A DNA stretch of 64,000 nucleotides from Megasphaera_A sueciensis (GTDB lineage: Bacteria; Bacillota; Negativicutes; Veillonellales; Megasphaeraceae). The stretch covers positions 372,001 to 436,000 of the forward strand of contig NZ_CP116939.1 of assembly GCF_050219315.1 (NCBI RefSeq), written 5' to 3'. Both the position numbers and the translations under genes were made by a program. This document shows positions 18,401 to 26,760 of this stretch, one piece after another. The notes below the pieces were generated by a model. The model was not told the DNA's origin. It saw only the letters and a program-made list of their open reading frames with translations, and ran no database searches. Position 1 is the stretch's first letter, and the number at the start of each line of letters is the position of its first letter.

Positions 18401-18850
18401 AGCGTACTGGATACGCCGACGTTCTTCTTCGGGATGAAGAAGAACGAAGAAATCCGGGTGGAAATTGAACCGGGGAAGGATCTAATCATCAAACTGATGA
18501 ACATCAGCGATCCGGATGACAGCGGGATGCGGACCATCACATTCATGTTCAATGGCGCGGAAAGGGAAATCCAGATAATGGACAAGCAGATAGACATGCA
18601 GCATGTCTCACGCAAGAAGGCGGACCCGGATAAGGCTGGAGATATCGGAGCCACCTTGTCCGGCTCAGTAGTGAAGGTACTGGTATCCCAAGGAGAGGCT
18701 GTCAAGAAGGGGGCCCCGCTGGTCGTGACGGAAGCGATGAAGATGGAAACGACGATTACCTCACCGATTGACGGGACAGTCGGAACCATCTATGCATCAA
18801 AAGGCATGCCGATATTAAGCGGCGATTGTTTGCTGGAAATAAAGGAATAA
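15416..18850 (+). CDS. pyc: Pyruvate carboxylase
   Basis: A 1144-residue single-chain pyruvate carboxylase, the normal length. Biotin carboxylase occupies about 1-450 (NGGGGRGMR ATP-grasp loop, EVNPRVQVEHTVTE), carboxyltransferase about 530-800 (DTTMRDAHQSLFATRVRT), then the PYC-specific domain and the biotinyl domain with EAMKMET, biotinylated at K1109. It forms oxaloacetate from pyruvate, HCO3- and ATP. Next to citrate lyase it may also handle oxaloacetate released from citrate; the direction is inference. AAGGAGG precedes the ATG. The gene is markedly GC-rich compared with citDE and the downstream region. Confidence 0.96.
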   Translation: MQKIHSVLVANRGEIAIRIFRACNELGIRTIAIYSKEDSLSTHRFRADESYLVGEGKKPVDAYLDIEDVIRIAKEHHADAIHPGYGFLAENAELAKRCQEEGIIFIGPKVEHLVMFGDKVNARIQAKRAGIRYIPGSDGPVQDFAEVEQFAKDYGFPIMLKAVNGGGGRGMRMVDKAFDLKEAYDRAKSEARLAFGSDEIYIEKCLVHPKHVEVQIIGDEHGHVVHLFERDCSVQRRHQKVVEIAPAFSLPVSVRQSLCNAALQIMNNVKYVNAGTVEFLVTPDHNFYFIEVNPRVQVEHTVTEMITGIDIVQTQIKVAEGYALDSEEIGIPSQDAVQCRGNAIQCRITTEDPMNNFMPDSGKLMVYRSGGGFGVRLDSGNAYTGAVITPYYDSLLVKATTWGLSHHIAVQKMIRELKEFRIRGVKTNIGFLINVLQHPQFVSGEYNVEFIDDNPGLFNLPVVHDRGTKLLKYIGNTTINGYTAGGPVAKPDFEPLEMPDKAADDYPKGSKQIFDSMGPEKFSRWILDQKKVLLTDTTMRDAHQSLFATRVRTIDMLRVLETASKRQPNMFSYECWGGATFDVAYRFLHEDPWDRLRQMREKAPNILLQMLIRGANAVGYTSYADNVVKQFVELSAKNGIDIFRIFDSLNSLDNMYGAIQAVRENGKIAEVALCYTGDILNPARPKYNLQYYVTMAKELQKAGANIIAIKDMAGLLKPEAAYQLVTALKDAVDLPIHLHTHEGAGNAIYSLARAIDAGVDIVDVAYSAFANGTSQPSMNSLYYALSGKERQPQLDVEAMEAMSRYWVTVRPYYRGVDKADPYPNTEVYMHEMPGGQFSNLRQQAKAVGLGAQWNDVKKMYHRVNMLFGDIIKVTPSSKVVGDMTLFMIQNNLTEEDIFQKGDVLDFPQSVVEFFEGRIGIPYQGFPAALQKIVLKGKEPLKDRPGKNLAPVDFAAVRTQLQDAGYLHDDEAVNAYCQYPKVFQDYNEFIQKYGDVSVLDTPTFFFGMKKNEEIRVEIEPGKDLIIKLMNISDPDDSGMRTITFMFNGAEREIQIMDKQIDMQHVSRKKADPDKAGDIGATLSGSVVKVLVSQGEAVKKGAPLVVTEAMKMETTITSPIDGTVGTIYASKGMPILSGDCLLEIKE

Positions 18851-18875
18851 CAAGATAAATCGTATAAAATATTAT

Positions 18876-19094
18876 ATGTTATATATTGCTATATTTCCTG
18901 TTATTTTTGGAACAGTTAAGATTACATGGGAAGTTAAAAATATACAATTGCCTACTGATACTATTAATCTAGTTAATAAAATTGAAAATTTGACGTTTCA
19001 AGTAGCAAACAGTTTAACAAAAGATGAAATTTATAAATTATTAGAAGTATATAATAAGACATACGCTGCGATGTATAAATTTTACGAGATGTAA
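18876..19094 (+). CDS. Hypothetical short ORF, doubtful
   Basis: A 72-codon AT-rich frame with no convincing ribosome site or family match. Its C-terminal part (LTKDEIYKLLEVYNKTYAAM) is amphipathic-helix-like, so it may be the tail of a lost gene. It lies between pyc and a cupin gene fragment, in a decayed stretch. Confidence 0.2.
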   Translation: MLYIAIFPVIFGTVKITWEVKNIQLPTDTINLVNKIENLTFQVANSLTKDEIYKLLEVYNKTYAAMYKFYEM

Positions 19095-19130
19095 TGGTAT
19101 AATTTAGCACTGTAGATACATAGTTTAATT

Positions 19131-19286
19131 GTGTTCACCATTAATGGAGCAGAAACTGTTTTGTATGCGGGGAATGAATTGTTTATTCCGAAAGGGACTG
19201 TGAAAGGTGGTAGATGCAAGGTTGGGACTAGGTCTATTCATGCATTTGGTGGTAGACGTATTGTTTATTTAAACAAAAAATTGTAA
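19131..19286 (+). pseudogene. 3' fragment of a cupin gene, copy of 25902-26240
   Basis: Fifty-one codons (starting FTINGAETVLYAGNELFIPK) match the C-terminal half of the intact cupin at 25902. The match continues into the 3' flank (TAGTAAACAGGAACA) and stops inside the left arm of that gene's terminator. It is a partial duplication or what remains of one copy after deletion. Confidence 0.8.
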
Positions 19287-19318
19287 TTTTAGTAAACAGG
19301 AACAGGGTATTTTACAAT

Positions 19319-19360
19319 AAACGAGTCACACAACGGCCTAGGTAGTTGTGTGACTCGTTT
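19319..19360. terminator. Bidirectional hairpin
   Basis: A perfect 16-bp stem (AAACGAGTCACACAAC and its inverse) lies between the cupin fragment and the convergent carboxymuconolactone decarboxylase gene. T runs are short, so termination is likely but not certain. Confidence 0.6.
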
Positions 19361-19373
19361 AGAAATATGGATT

Positions 19374-19754
19374 TTAGAGCAGGTTGTTCTCCTGAAATAT
19401 CTTTTTAGCAATGAATACTGCATTGAGTACCCGTGGAAAACCAGTATAAGGGATGCATTGCAAGAATGTCTCGATGATTTTCTGCGGTGAGATGCCGACA
19501 TGAAGTGAGGCGTTGATATGTACTTCAAGTTGTGGTTCACAGCCGCCGGCGGTAAGTAAGCTGGTGATGGTGATGAGCTCACGCTCTTGTAAATTTAGGA
19601 GTGGTCTCGTGTAGATGTCACCAAAAGCAAATTCAACAATGAATTTGCCGAGGTCTGGAGAAATATCCTCTAGTGACTTGATGATAGCCTCGCCACCAGC
19701 GCCATCGATTTTCTCTAGCTGTTCTGAACCTTTAGTAAAACGTGTTTCTTCCAT
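19374..19754 (-). CDS. Carboxymuconolactone decarboxylase family protein
   Basis: A 126-residue all-helical CMD/AhpD-like protein (FGDIYTRPLLNLQERELITI; GGCEPQLEVHINASLHVG). The CxxC of true AhpD is absent, so peroxidase-reductant activity is not supported; γ-carboxymuconolactone decarboxylase-like or another redox role is possible. GGAGGA lies eight bases before the ATG. It is divergent from a MerR gene, and its promoter has a 19-bp MerR-type spacer, so it is very probably that regulator's target. Confidence 0.85.
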   Translation of the reverse strand: MEETRFTKGSEQLEKIDGAGGEAIIKSLEDISPDLGKFIVEFAFGDIYTRPLLNLQERELITITSLLTAGGCEPQLEVHINASLHVGISPQKIIETFLQCIPYTGFPRVLNAVFIAKKIFQENNLL

Positions 19755-19786
19755 TTGTAATGTCCTCCTTTGAAGTTTATAATCAA

Positions 19787-19817
19787 ACTATACAGCTTAA
19801 ACCTTGGTTTAAAGCAA
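19787..19817 (-). promoter_or_regulatory. MerR-controlled promoter with 19-bp spacer
   Basis: Read on the - strand: -35 TTGCTT (19812-19817), a 19-bp spacer carrying the dyad TAAACC-AA-GGTTTA, and -10 TATAGT (19787-19792). An overlong spacer with the operator inside is the hallmark of promoters that MerR proteins activate by DNA distortion. It drives the gene at 19374-19754. Confidence 0.75.
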
Positions 19818-19838
19818 GCATTATTTTGAGGTGAATTT

Positions 19839-20216
19839 ATGCATATTAAGAAAATGGTGGAGGAAACAGGGTTAGCGGCATCAACGCTACGTTACTATGA
19901 GAAAAAAGAACTTTTGCGTGTAGCAAGGGATGGCAACGGCTATAGGGATTATGATGCAAAGGATATCGCTTGGGTGCAGTTCCTGGAACGGCTAAAGGAT
20001 ACCGGAATGCCACTTAAAGATATACAGCGATATGCTATGCTTCGTTATGAAGGTGATGCAACGATGTCTGAGAGATTGGTAATGCTGGAAACGCATCGAG
20101 AGTATGTCGTTGAGCAGCAGAATAAGTGGCATGATTGCCGTGAGCATCTTGAGAAGAAAATAAAGTATTATCAGTCGGGTATTGAAAAGAATGGCAACCA
20201 GCAAGTTGAAGAATGA
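19839..20216 (+). CDS. MerR-family regulator
   Basis: A 125-residue regulator: winged helix-turn-helix at residues 1-70 (IKKMVEETGLAASTLRYYEKKELL) and a dimerising coiled coil (residues 78-118). The effector domain is short and has no metal-binding cysteine cluster, so it is probably of the stress- or aldehyde-responsive AdhR/NmlR type. It is divergent from the CMD gene across an 84-bp gap that holds the operator. Confidence 0.9.
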   Translation: MHIKKMVEETGLAASTLRYYEKKELLRVARDGNGYRDYDAKDIAWVQFLERLKDTGMPLKDIQRYAMLRYEGDATMSERLVMLETHREYVVEQQNKWHDCREHLEKKIKYYQSGIEKNGNQQVEE

Positions 20217-20416
20217 GCTTGCTGGCTGCTTGCTTTATGGCGAGTGACGATAAGATGTTGTTATACTCTGGTGTGTGGTCGATTTGGATGTTTTGTGAAT
20301 TATTTGAGATTGACATAGGTTGGATGTATATCGATTTTAAGATGGTTAAGGGGGGCGGAGTATGTCAAATATTGCTTTTGATTTTCTCTCAGAATGGGCA
20401 AAAAAGAGTGCATACT

Positions 20417-21046
20417 ATGGATGCGGTTCAACCCATGAAATGGTATGAATTATTCAAATATAGGAATGTAATTGCAATATGTATTGGTTTTTTCACATTA
20501 AATTACTCTATTTATTTTTTTGTCACATGGTTTCCCATGTATTTGGTGCAAGAGCGAGGCTTATCATTTGCGGCAATGGGATGGATGGCTATGCTGCCGC
20601 CCTTGACGGGGATTTTATCAGAGTGGTTCGGTGGCTGGTTGCTTGACTACACATATAAACGAACGAAATCATTGGACATAGCAAGAAAAACAAATTTGGT
20701 AGGTGGAATGATATTAGCAACAACTATTGCGTTTGCTGGCTTGTCTTCTAGTAATACCATATTAATGGTGTTATTGTGTATTTCATATGCAGGCTTATCT
20801 TTTGCCGGGAGTGCTATTTGGTGTTTGCCAGGAGATATAGCGCCTCAAAATATGACTTCTGTCTTGGGAGGAATACAAAACTGCATTGCAAATTTTGGTG
20901 GTATTTTAGGTCCTATTATTACAGGTTTTATTATTTCTTCTACCGGTTCGTTTATTCCTGCATTAGGGGTATCGGGAGCGCTTTGTGTAGTGGGAGCTTT
21001 TATGTATTTGTTTGTATTAAAAGATATCAAGCCTATTGAGGTATAA
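20417..21046 (+). pseudogene. C-terminal half of an MFS sugar-acid transporter
   Basis: From KWYELFKYRNVIAICIGFF onward this matches the second six-helix half of anion:cation symporters of the GudP/ExuT type. The N-terminal half is missing; the open frame upstream to 20213 shows no relation. It is a remnant, next to a DHDPS-type aldolase gene that is a common partner of such transporters in sugar-acid breakdown. Confidence 0.75.
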
Positions 21047-21131
21047 AATATTTATTAAGTAATTTTTGAATAATGTTAATATATTATTCACTAATCACTA
21101 TATTTTATAAGAAAGAGAAAGGTGAATAACA

Positions 21132-22028
21132 ATGGATTGTAAATATTTTTGCCCGATTCTGACCTCTGTCAATATTGACGGAACTGTAAACTATGAAGAC
21201 ATGCATACGTTTTATGATCAAATTTTAGGCGCTGGCATTGATGGTATTTTGGTTGGCGGCAGCGCCGGCGAATTTTATGCCTTTACGTATGATGAAATCA
21301 AGGAGATGATTGCAGATGCTGTAAAATACATTGCTGGCCGGGGATTTGTTTTAGCTGGTACGGGCCATATGGCAAAGTCCGAAACGATCAGCTTGTCCAA
21401 TGCGGTGATTGATGCCGGTGCTGATGCCGTTATTATTGTCGGACCATATTACAGTGCCTGTACGCAGGAAAATGTGTTCCAGTATTATGATGATGTGATG
21501 GGACAAATTCATGGTAATATTTTCCTTTACAATTTTGCAGACCGCACGGGGTATGACGTTTCAGGAGAAACGATATTGCGCCTGCTGGCAAAGCATACGA
21601 ATTTTATCGGCGTAAAGGATACGCATCCCGTACTGCGTCATACGCAGCGGTATATTCAGGAAATCAAAGGTCAATATCCGGATTTTATGGTATTCACCGG
21701 ATATGATAATAACTGTATTCCCTCCGTTATTTCCGGCGGCAATGGCTGCATTGGCGCCTTGTCCAATGTATATCCGGATATGTGTCACAGTGCGGCCGAG
21801 GCACTGCGTAATGAAGATCTGGTGGCTATCCGTAAGATTCAGCGGCAGATAGATAAGCGCATGAAATTTTATGAAGCGTATCCGACCTTCAATCCGGTCA
21901 TGAAATGGGCTTTAAAGGAAATGGGGTGGCCTATGCAGGAAAACTGCAAGGTACCGCTGTCCTCATTGACTGCCGAAGAAAAGAAACATCTGGATGCTGT
22001 GGCAAATGAACTGTGGCGTACAAAATAA
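21132..22028 (+). CDS. Dihydrodipicolinate synthase family aldolase/dehydratase
   Basis: A 298-residue class I aldolase-fold enzyme: GGSAGEF at 42-48 (the pyruvyl-binding GGTxGE-like loop), Y133 and Schiff-base K162 (IGVKDTH). The family covers DapA, N-acetylneuraminate lyase, KDG aldolase and 5-dehydro-4-deoxyglucarate dehydratase. The upstream sugar-acid transporter remnant favours a catabolic keto-acid substrate over lysine synthesis, but this is inference. GAGAAAGGTG precedes the ATG. Confidence 0.85.
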   Translation: MDCKYFCPILTSVNIDGTVNYEDMHTFYDQILGAGIDGILVGGSAGEFYAFTYDEIKEMIADAVKYIAGRGFVLAGTGHMAKSETISLSNAVIDAGADAVIIVGPYYSACTQENVFQYYDDVMGQIHGNIFLYNFADRTGYDVSGETILRLLAKHTNFIGVKDTHPVLRHTQRYIQEIKGQYPDFMVFTGYDNNCIPSVISGGNGCIGALSNVYPDMCHSAAEALRNEDLVAIRKIQRQIDKRMKFYEAYPTFNPVMKWALKEMGWPMQENCKVPLSSLTAEEKKHLDAVANELWRTK

Positions 22029-22040
22029 ACAATATATGAA

Positions 22041-22077
22041 GAACTCCCGAGCGTGCAACTTCGAGAGTTCTTTTTTT
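22041..22077 (+). terminator. Intrinsic terminator after the DHDPS-family gene
   Basis: GAACTC...GAGTTC stem followed by seven Ts, 13 bp after the stop codon. Confidence 0.75.
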
Positions 22078-22095
22078 GCATGGAATTGATTTATA

Positions 22096-22752
22096 AAAGG
22101 GAGCAATCCCAAATTTTGTGTAAACCTTCGTGTGGTGTAAAATAAAATTACATCGTACGGAGATTTTTATTATGGTAAAAAGAAAACGCAGTCTAGAAGA
22201 AATGGAACATCGTACCAAAATTCGTGAATTGTTGCAAATGAGCAACATTATCAGTATGGACGATATCCAAAATTTATTCAAAGATACGATTGCTGAATTT
22301 ATGGAAAATGGATTAGATGCTGAACTGGATGATGAATTAGGGTATAGCAAATATGACTACAAAAATAAGGATACAAGCAACAGTCGCAATGGGAATAGCC
22401 CCTGAAAAAGAATCAAACCAGTATCAGCCACGACGTAGAAGAAAAGATTATATCGATGTATGCTAAGGGCATGACAACTCGTGATATGGAAGCACATATT
22501 CAGGATATGTATGGATTAGAGGTATCGGATACCACCATCAGCCGTATTACGGATAAAATACTTCCCGTTGCCAAAGAATGGCAACAACGGCCATTGGAAA
22601 ATCTGTATGCCGTTGTATTTTTGGATGCGATTCATTACCATGTCTGCAGTGAAGGACAAATCATCAAGAAAGCCGTGTATATTGCCATTGGTGTATTTTG
22701 CAGATCAGATACCGGATTGATTGACAGGGGCATGCCCTTATTGTTATATTGA
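22096..22752 (+). pseudogene. Truncated, frameshifted IS256-family transposase
   Basis: The frame from ATG 22172 (DDIQNLFKDTIAEFMENGLDAELDDELGYSKYD) is the Mutator/IS256 N-terminus. It breaks at about 22400, and the frame from 22456 continues (KGMTTRDMEAHIQDMYGLEVSDTTISRITDKI; VFLDAIHYHV with the first catalytic Asp). It ends before the remaining DDE residues. An IS256-like end (AAATTTTGTGTAAA) lies just upstream. It is a dead remnant. Confidence 0.85.
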
Positions 22753-22889
22753 AAACGAGTCAACGATATCGCCGCTGACTCGTACGTTCTTACTATTTTG
22801 CACCGCTATATGGAGAATTTGGCGCGCCCTCTCACTAACATCATCTCCTCCTAAAAGAGATGAATTGCAATAGAAGTTGGCTGTTATTA

Positions 22890-23609
22890 TTACCACGGAA
22901 CAGTATGACCAAGATAATCCAAATATTCTAATCCAGCATGTCCTTGCTTTTTTAAAAGAACATTTACTAAACTTGGAACACTTTCTTCAATACTAAGGCG
23001 TGCATTTGGCCCCCCAAGTTCCGTACGAACCCAGCCAGGAGCCATCAGCACCATCGCACGTGAAGATTTAGGCTCGCGGGCGGCATAACTCCTCATAAAT
23101 TGGTTTAAAGCGGCCTTGCTTCCACGATAGACTTCACGCATTCCTGTGATATTGTTGGCAACGCTCCCTTGACCTGATGACATTATACCGATTAAGCCAG
23201 TTGTTGAAACAATATCCTGAAAGGACTCAACCACTCGCATTGGGCTCAATGCATTTGTGACCATAACATGAATGAACTCATCGGTCGTCACCTCTCCGAC
23301 CATTGCCATTTCGTTGCTGTTCGTGGTTCCAGCATTAACAAACAGTATATCAAATGTTCTGTCAGACAAACGTTCCCTTAATGCTATCACCTGATCCTGC
23401 TTGCAAATATCCAGCGTTTCTACTTCCAATTGCCCTTGAAATTTGTTCGAAAGAGCAATCAGCTTTGTACGATCTGATTCTGCTCGCGTCGTACCTATCA
23501 CATTCCAACCTTTTTTTAGAAATTCCTCCGTCATAGCAAGGCCTAAACCACGTGAAGCCGCCACGAGGAGAATCGCAGGTTTCTTTTGATTTAAAACAGT
23601 TGATGTCAT
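22890..23609 (-). CDS. Short-chain dehydrogenase/reductase
   Basis: A 239-residue Rossmann-fold NAD(P)-dependent oxidoreductase. The nucleotide loop is AASRGLG (17-23, a variant of TGxxxGIG), NAG is at 92-94, and the catalytic residues are Ser145/146, Y161 and K165 (YRGSK). The substrate is unknown. The ATG at 23609 lies nine bases from AAGGAGG; an in-frame TTG upstream overlaps the ribosome site. It is divergent from an AraC-type regulator that is likely to control it. Confidence 0.88.
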   Translation of the reverse strand: MTSTVLNQKKPAILLVAASRGLGLAMTEEFLKKGWNVIGTTRAESDRTKLIALSNKFQGQLEVETLDICKQDQVIALRERLSDRTFDILFVNAGTTNSNEMAMVGEVTTDEFIHVMVTNALSPMRVVESFQDIVSTTGLIGIMSSGQGSVANNITGMREVYRGSKAALNQFMRSYAAREPKSSRAMVLMAPGWVRTELGGPNARLSIEESVPSLVNVLLKKQGHAGLEYLDYLGHTVPW

Positions 23610-23766
23610 TGCATTCAACCTCCTTTATTTTGTTTTAAGTATAATTGTTAATTAAGTATACCATTGCAATTTTATTGTGAAAATTCTCAAACGTCTATAT
23701 TTCTTGCCTAATAGTCCAAAACAACTTATAATGAACATAAACTGTGATCATACTATTGGAGGTTTT

Positions 23767-24672
23767 ATGACAGACTTACGATATAAATTAGCAAAAATAA
23801 TCACTCTTGCTGTTCCGGGCGATGGTGTACATAAGATGCCTGTTCCCAATACTTATTGCGTAAAATTCTCACATTTGGATTGCCGCTGGCAACGTTGGCA
23901 TGCATCCTTATGTGTCGTAGCCCAAGGGTGTACTGAAATTATGTTAGATAGTGAAGTTTATCGATATGATGGAGCTTATTATATTGCCACTCCCGTTGAG
24001 TTACCTGTTTCTAGTCGTCTTTTTGCGGTCACACCAGCGCAACCGTTTCTATGTATTAAAGTAATTTTTGATTCAATAACTTTAAACGAAATTGCAGCTC
24101 AAATTGAAAAAGATTTTCCAAATGAAACTGGAAAACCTCAGCATGCAATGTTTATTGGAGAAGCGAGCGATAAAATGCTTGATGCTGCAATTCGGTTAGG
24201 GAAGCTTTTTCAAGTTCCCGAAGATGCTCCCATATTAGGGCCTTTAGTTACCAAAGAAATGTTTTATTATCTTTTAAAAGGACCAGATGGATCCGCAATT
24301 CGGCAATTTGTTCGATCTGGAAGTAAAATGTATAAAGTATCTCAGGTAATCTATATGCTAAGAACCAAACTCAGTGAGGAGATGGATATATCTTACTTAG
24401 CAAAAACTGCAAATATGAGCCGTTCTGCCTTTTTTAAAGCATTTAAAGAAGCAACTGCCATGAGTCCGATTCAATATCAAAAGCGTCTTCGTCTGATGGA
24501 AGCAAGACGCCTTATGATAATAGAAGGTGAAACAGCCGAGAGTTCAGCATTTAGGGTTGGATACAATAGTGCATCACAATTTAGCCGAGAGTACTCGCGT
24601 ATGTTTGGTAATTCGCCATTAAGAGACGTTATGTTAATCAAAAAGGCGGGTGATATCCGTCAATTATTTTGA
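23767..24672 (+). CDS. AraC-family regulator with AraC_N domain
   Basis: A 301-residue activator. The N-terminal half is the AraC_N type (PVPNTYCVKFSHLDCRWQRWHASLCVVAQG), the C-terminal half a double helix-turn-helix (SYLAKTANMSRSAFFKAFKEATAMSPIQYQKRLRL). Related YqhC-like proteins switch on adjacent oxidoreductase genes, which fits the divergent SDR gene here. GGAGG lies four bases before the chosen ATG; an in-frame ATG at 23677 lacks a ribosome site. Confidence 0.87.
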   Translation: MTDLRYKLAKIITLAVPGDGVHKMPVPNTYCVKFSHLDCRWQRWHASLCVVAQGCTEIMLDSEVYRYDGAYYIATPVELPVSSRLFAVTPAQPFLCIKVIFDSITLNEIAAQIEKDFPNETGKPQHAMFIGEASDKMLDAAIRLGKLFQVPEDAPILGPLVTKEMFYYLLKGPDGSAIRQFVRSGSKMYKVSQVIYMLRTKLSEEMDISYLAKTANMSRSAFFKAFKEATAMSPIQYQKRLRLMEARRLMIIEGETAESSAFRVGYNSASQFSREYSRMFGNSPLRDVMLIKKAGDIRQLF

Positions 24673-25266
24673 GAGTTTTCACAATACTATACATTTATCT
24701 TCACGATAAAGATAGTTAAAATATAATACGTAAAATATAGACTAAAAACAATTGATATAGTACGAAATAAATTTTGTCAGAGTACTTGTCTATGAATTTC
24801 AAAAGTGGGGTGAAGCTAGTAGGTGAAACGCCTATTTCGCGTACTAGTATTATCTGTCTATCAAAACATACGTTGAGGCAGTGGCCTTGTTCGCAAGGAG
24901 CTGAAAGTGACGCAGGGAGCAACTGGCACTACCCATGTCAGGGTTGCCCAAGAACGCAAGCCATAGGCGCAGCGCGATTGGTAGCAACCTACGACCGAGT
25001 GCGTATGTTTGATGTCTAGGATTGGAAAGTAAAAACGCTGGAAAGTGTAGTAAATAAGCGGTTCTCACAATTTTGATATTAAAAATGAGAAACAGAAAAT
25101 CAGAGTTTCATCATTCCATAGGAACATATCGACGAAAGCTGTTTTTTGATAGTTTAAACGGTGGATTGGATAAAGGGCTCATGAGTGTATAAGTTGGATG
25201 TTTTGTGGAAAAATGGCTTTGCGAGTGAGCAGGTTGGATGTTAACCGTCAATTTAGGAAGGACTGT
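24673..25266. other. Long gap with a GC-rich, hairpin-dense core
   Basis: This stretch of nearly 600 bp has no convincing gene. The core at about 24810-25020 is clearly richer in GC than its flanks. It holds CTAGTA/TACTAG arms around 24818-24845, a perfect CCTTG-TTCG-CAAGG hairpin near 24886-24899, and outer arms ATCAAAACATACG and CGTATGTTTGAT near 24859 and 25002 that would close the whole unit. Short frames on both strands look random. It is possibly a structured RNA or the remnant of one (for example a group II intron piece); I cannot assign it. Confidence 0.45.
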
Positions 25267-25836
25267 ATGACTAGAAAATTATCTGATATGAATTTAGAAG
25301 AATTATGGCAATTATTTCCTATACGTTTGGAAGAACATAATGAATGCTGGGAAACTTGGTATAAAGAGGAGCTTGCCATACTTCAAGCTATATTGCCGTC
25401 TAATGCGATTAAAAGGATTAGTCACATTGGAAGTACTTCAATCAATACGATATGGGCAAAGCCTACTGTTGATATCCTTATCGAAGTGATTAATGAATAT
25501 GATTTGCAATACATAGCAAATATTTTGGTTAACAAGGGATACCTTTGCATGAATAAAAGTGAAAACAGGATTTCTTTAAACAAAGGATACACGATAAATG
25601 GGTTTGCAGAAAAAGTATATCATTTGCATATAAGCTATGAAGGCGATAATGCTGAGCTTTATTTTAGGGATTATCTTATTGAGAATGTAAGCATTGCAAA
25701 AAAATATGAAAAATTAAAACTTGAGTTGTGGAAAAAATATGAATATAATCGGGATGCGTATACAGATGCGAAAACAGATTTCATTGTAAAATATACGGAA
25801 CAAGCCGAAGCGTTATATAAGAATAGATATCGCTGA
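25267..25836 (+). CDS. GrpB family protein
   Basis: A 189-residue member of the GrpB/UPF0157 family, which has a nucleotidyltransferase-like fold. The signature HIGSTSI is followed by KPTVDILIEV, which supplies the two-acid pattern; no cellular role is firmly known. The ATG at 25267 has AGGAAGG just upstream; the frame opens earlier but without a ribosome site. It precedes the cupin gene by 65 bp and may share its transcript. Confidence 0.83.
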   Translation: MTRKLSDMNLEELWQLFPIRLEEHNECWETWYKEELAILQAILPSNAIKRISHIGSTSINTIWAKPTVDILIEVINEYDLQYIANILVNKGYLCMNKSENRISLNKGYTINGFAEKVYHLHISYEGDNAELYFRDYLIENVSIAKKYEKLKLELWKKYEYNRDAYTDAKTDFIVKYTEQAEALYKNRYR

Positions 25837-25901
25837 GTGGTGATATCGGTAATATTAAAAAAGGGTTTGAAATTTAAAGTTCTATTATTGCGGAGAAGAT
25901 T

Positions 25902-26240
25902 ATGAATAAATTTCCTGAATTTATGACAAGACCTATGAATAAAGTTCCGATGCAGCAGCAAAATACACCGGATATTCAAGGCTGCTATTATACAGCAGCA
26001 GATGGAAGCCAAATGACTTTCTGGACATGTATGGCTGATAGAATATCCAAAGAGCACCAGCATGATTATAATGGATATATGGTTTGTTTGTCTGGTGAAT
26101 ATGTTATTACCATTAGTGGAGAAGAAACTGTTTTGCATTCCGGTGATGAATTGTTTATTCCGCAAGAATCTGTACAAGGCGGCAAATGCAAGGCTGAAAC
26201 AAGGATTATTCGTGCATTTGGTAGTAGACGTATTATTTAG
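25902..26240 (+). CDS. Small cupin-domain protein
   Basis: A 112-residue single-domain cupin: metal-site motif 1 is around EHQHDYNGYMVCLSGEY, motif 2 around HSGDELFIPQESVQGGKC. The usual second histidine is partly replaced, so metal binding is uncertain. Possible roles are small-molecule binding or detoxification. A decayed copy of its 3' half and flank is at 19131-19286. Confidence 0.8.
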   Translation: MNKFPEFMTRPMNKVPMQQQNTPDIQGCYYTAADGSQMTFWTCMADRISKEHQHDYNGYMVCLSGEYVITISGEETVLHSGDELFIPQESVQGGKCKAETRIIRAFGSRRII

Positions 26241-26266
26241 TTAAATAAAAAAATTGTAATATTAGT

Positions 26267-26320
26267 AAACAGGAACAAGATACTTTACAATATCGGTTGT
26301 AGGGCATCTTGTTCCTGTTT
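26267..26320. terminator. Strong terminator after the cupin gene
   Basis: A perfect 15-bp stem (AAACAGGAACAAGAT and its inverse) with a 24-nt loop, starting 26 bp after the stop. Confidence 0.8.
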
Positions 26321-26389
26321 AATTATGTAATATTTTCATCAACGTGTAATTCTATAAATAATTAGGTAGTATACCGGAAGGGAGATGAT

Positions 26390-26760
26390 AATTATTGAAG
26401 AACGCCTAAAAATTCAGGGGACGATTCGGATTTCAACATATGATAGCTGATTGCGAGGCTGGTAAAATTGATCTTATTTTGACCAAAAGTATCAGTAGGT
26501 TTACTCGTAATACACTCGATTGTTTAGATGTTGTCAGAAGAATTAAAGGTTTAAATCCTCCGGCTGGTGTATGTTTCGAAACAGAGAACCTGAATACCAT
26601 TGAAACCAACGGTGAATTGATTTCTGGTGTTATCGGCTTAGTTGCGCAAGGAGAATCAGGACAAAAAGTGCGGCCATTACATGGTCATTTATTGAGTGGT
26701 GTAAAAAAAGGATTACTGTTTTTTCGACCTATAATTTATTGGGATATGATACAGATGTAA
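26390..26760 (+). pseudogene. Serine recombinase remnant
   Basis: MIADCEAGKIDLILTKSISR, then FTRNTLDCLDVVRRIK, GVCFETENLNT and PIIYWDMIQM match the catalytic domain of large serine recombinases, including the conserved arginines of the SISRFxRN block. The catalytic serine at the N-terminus, the zinc ribbon and the DNA-binding tail are absent, and upstream codons are out of frame. It is a scar of an integrated element. Confidence 0.8.

Noticed and set aside
20213..20416. N-terminal extension of the MFS half-gene
   Set aside because: These 68 codons show no transporter helices; they read through junk joined to the remnant.
24774..25068. Two overlapping short frames as genes
   Set aside because: They lie on opposite strands of the structured GC-rich segment, lack ribosome sites and look random.
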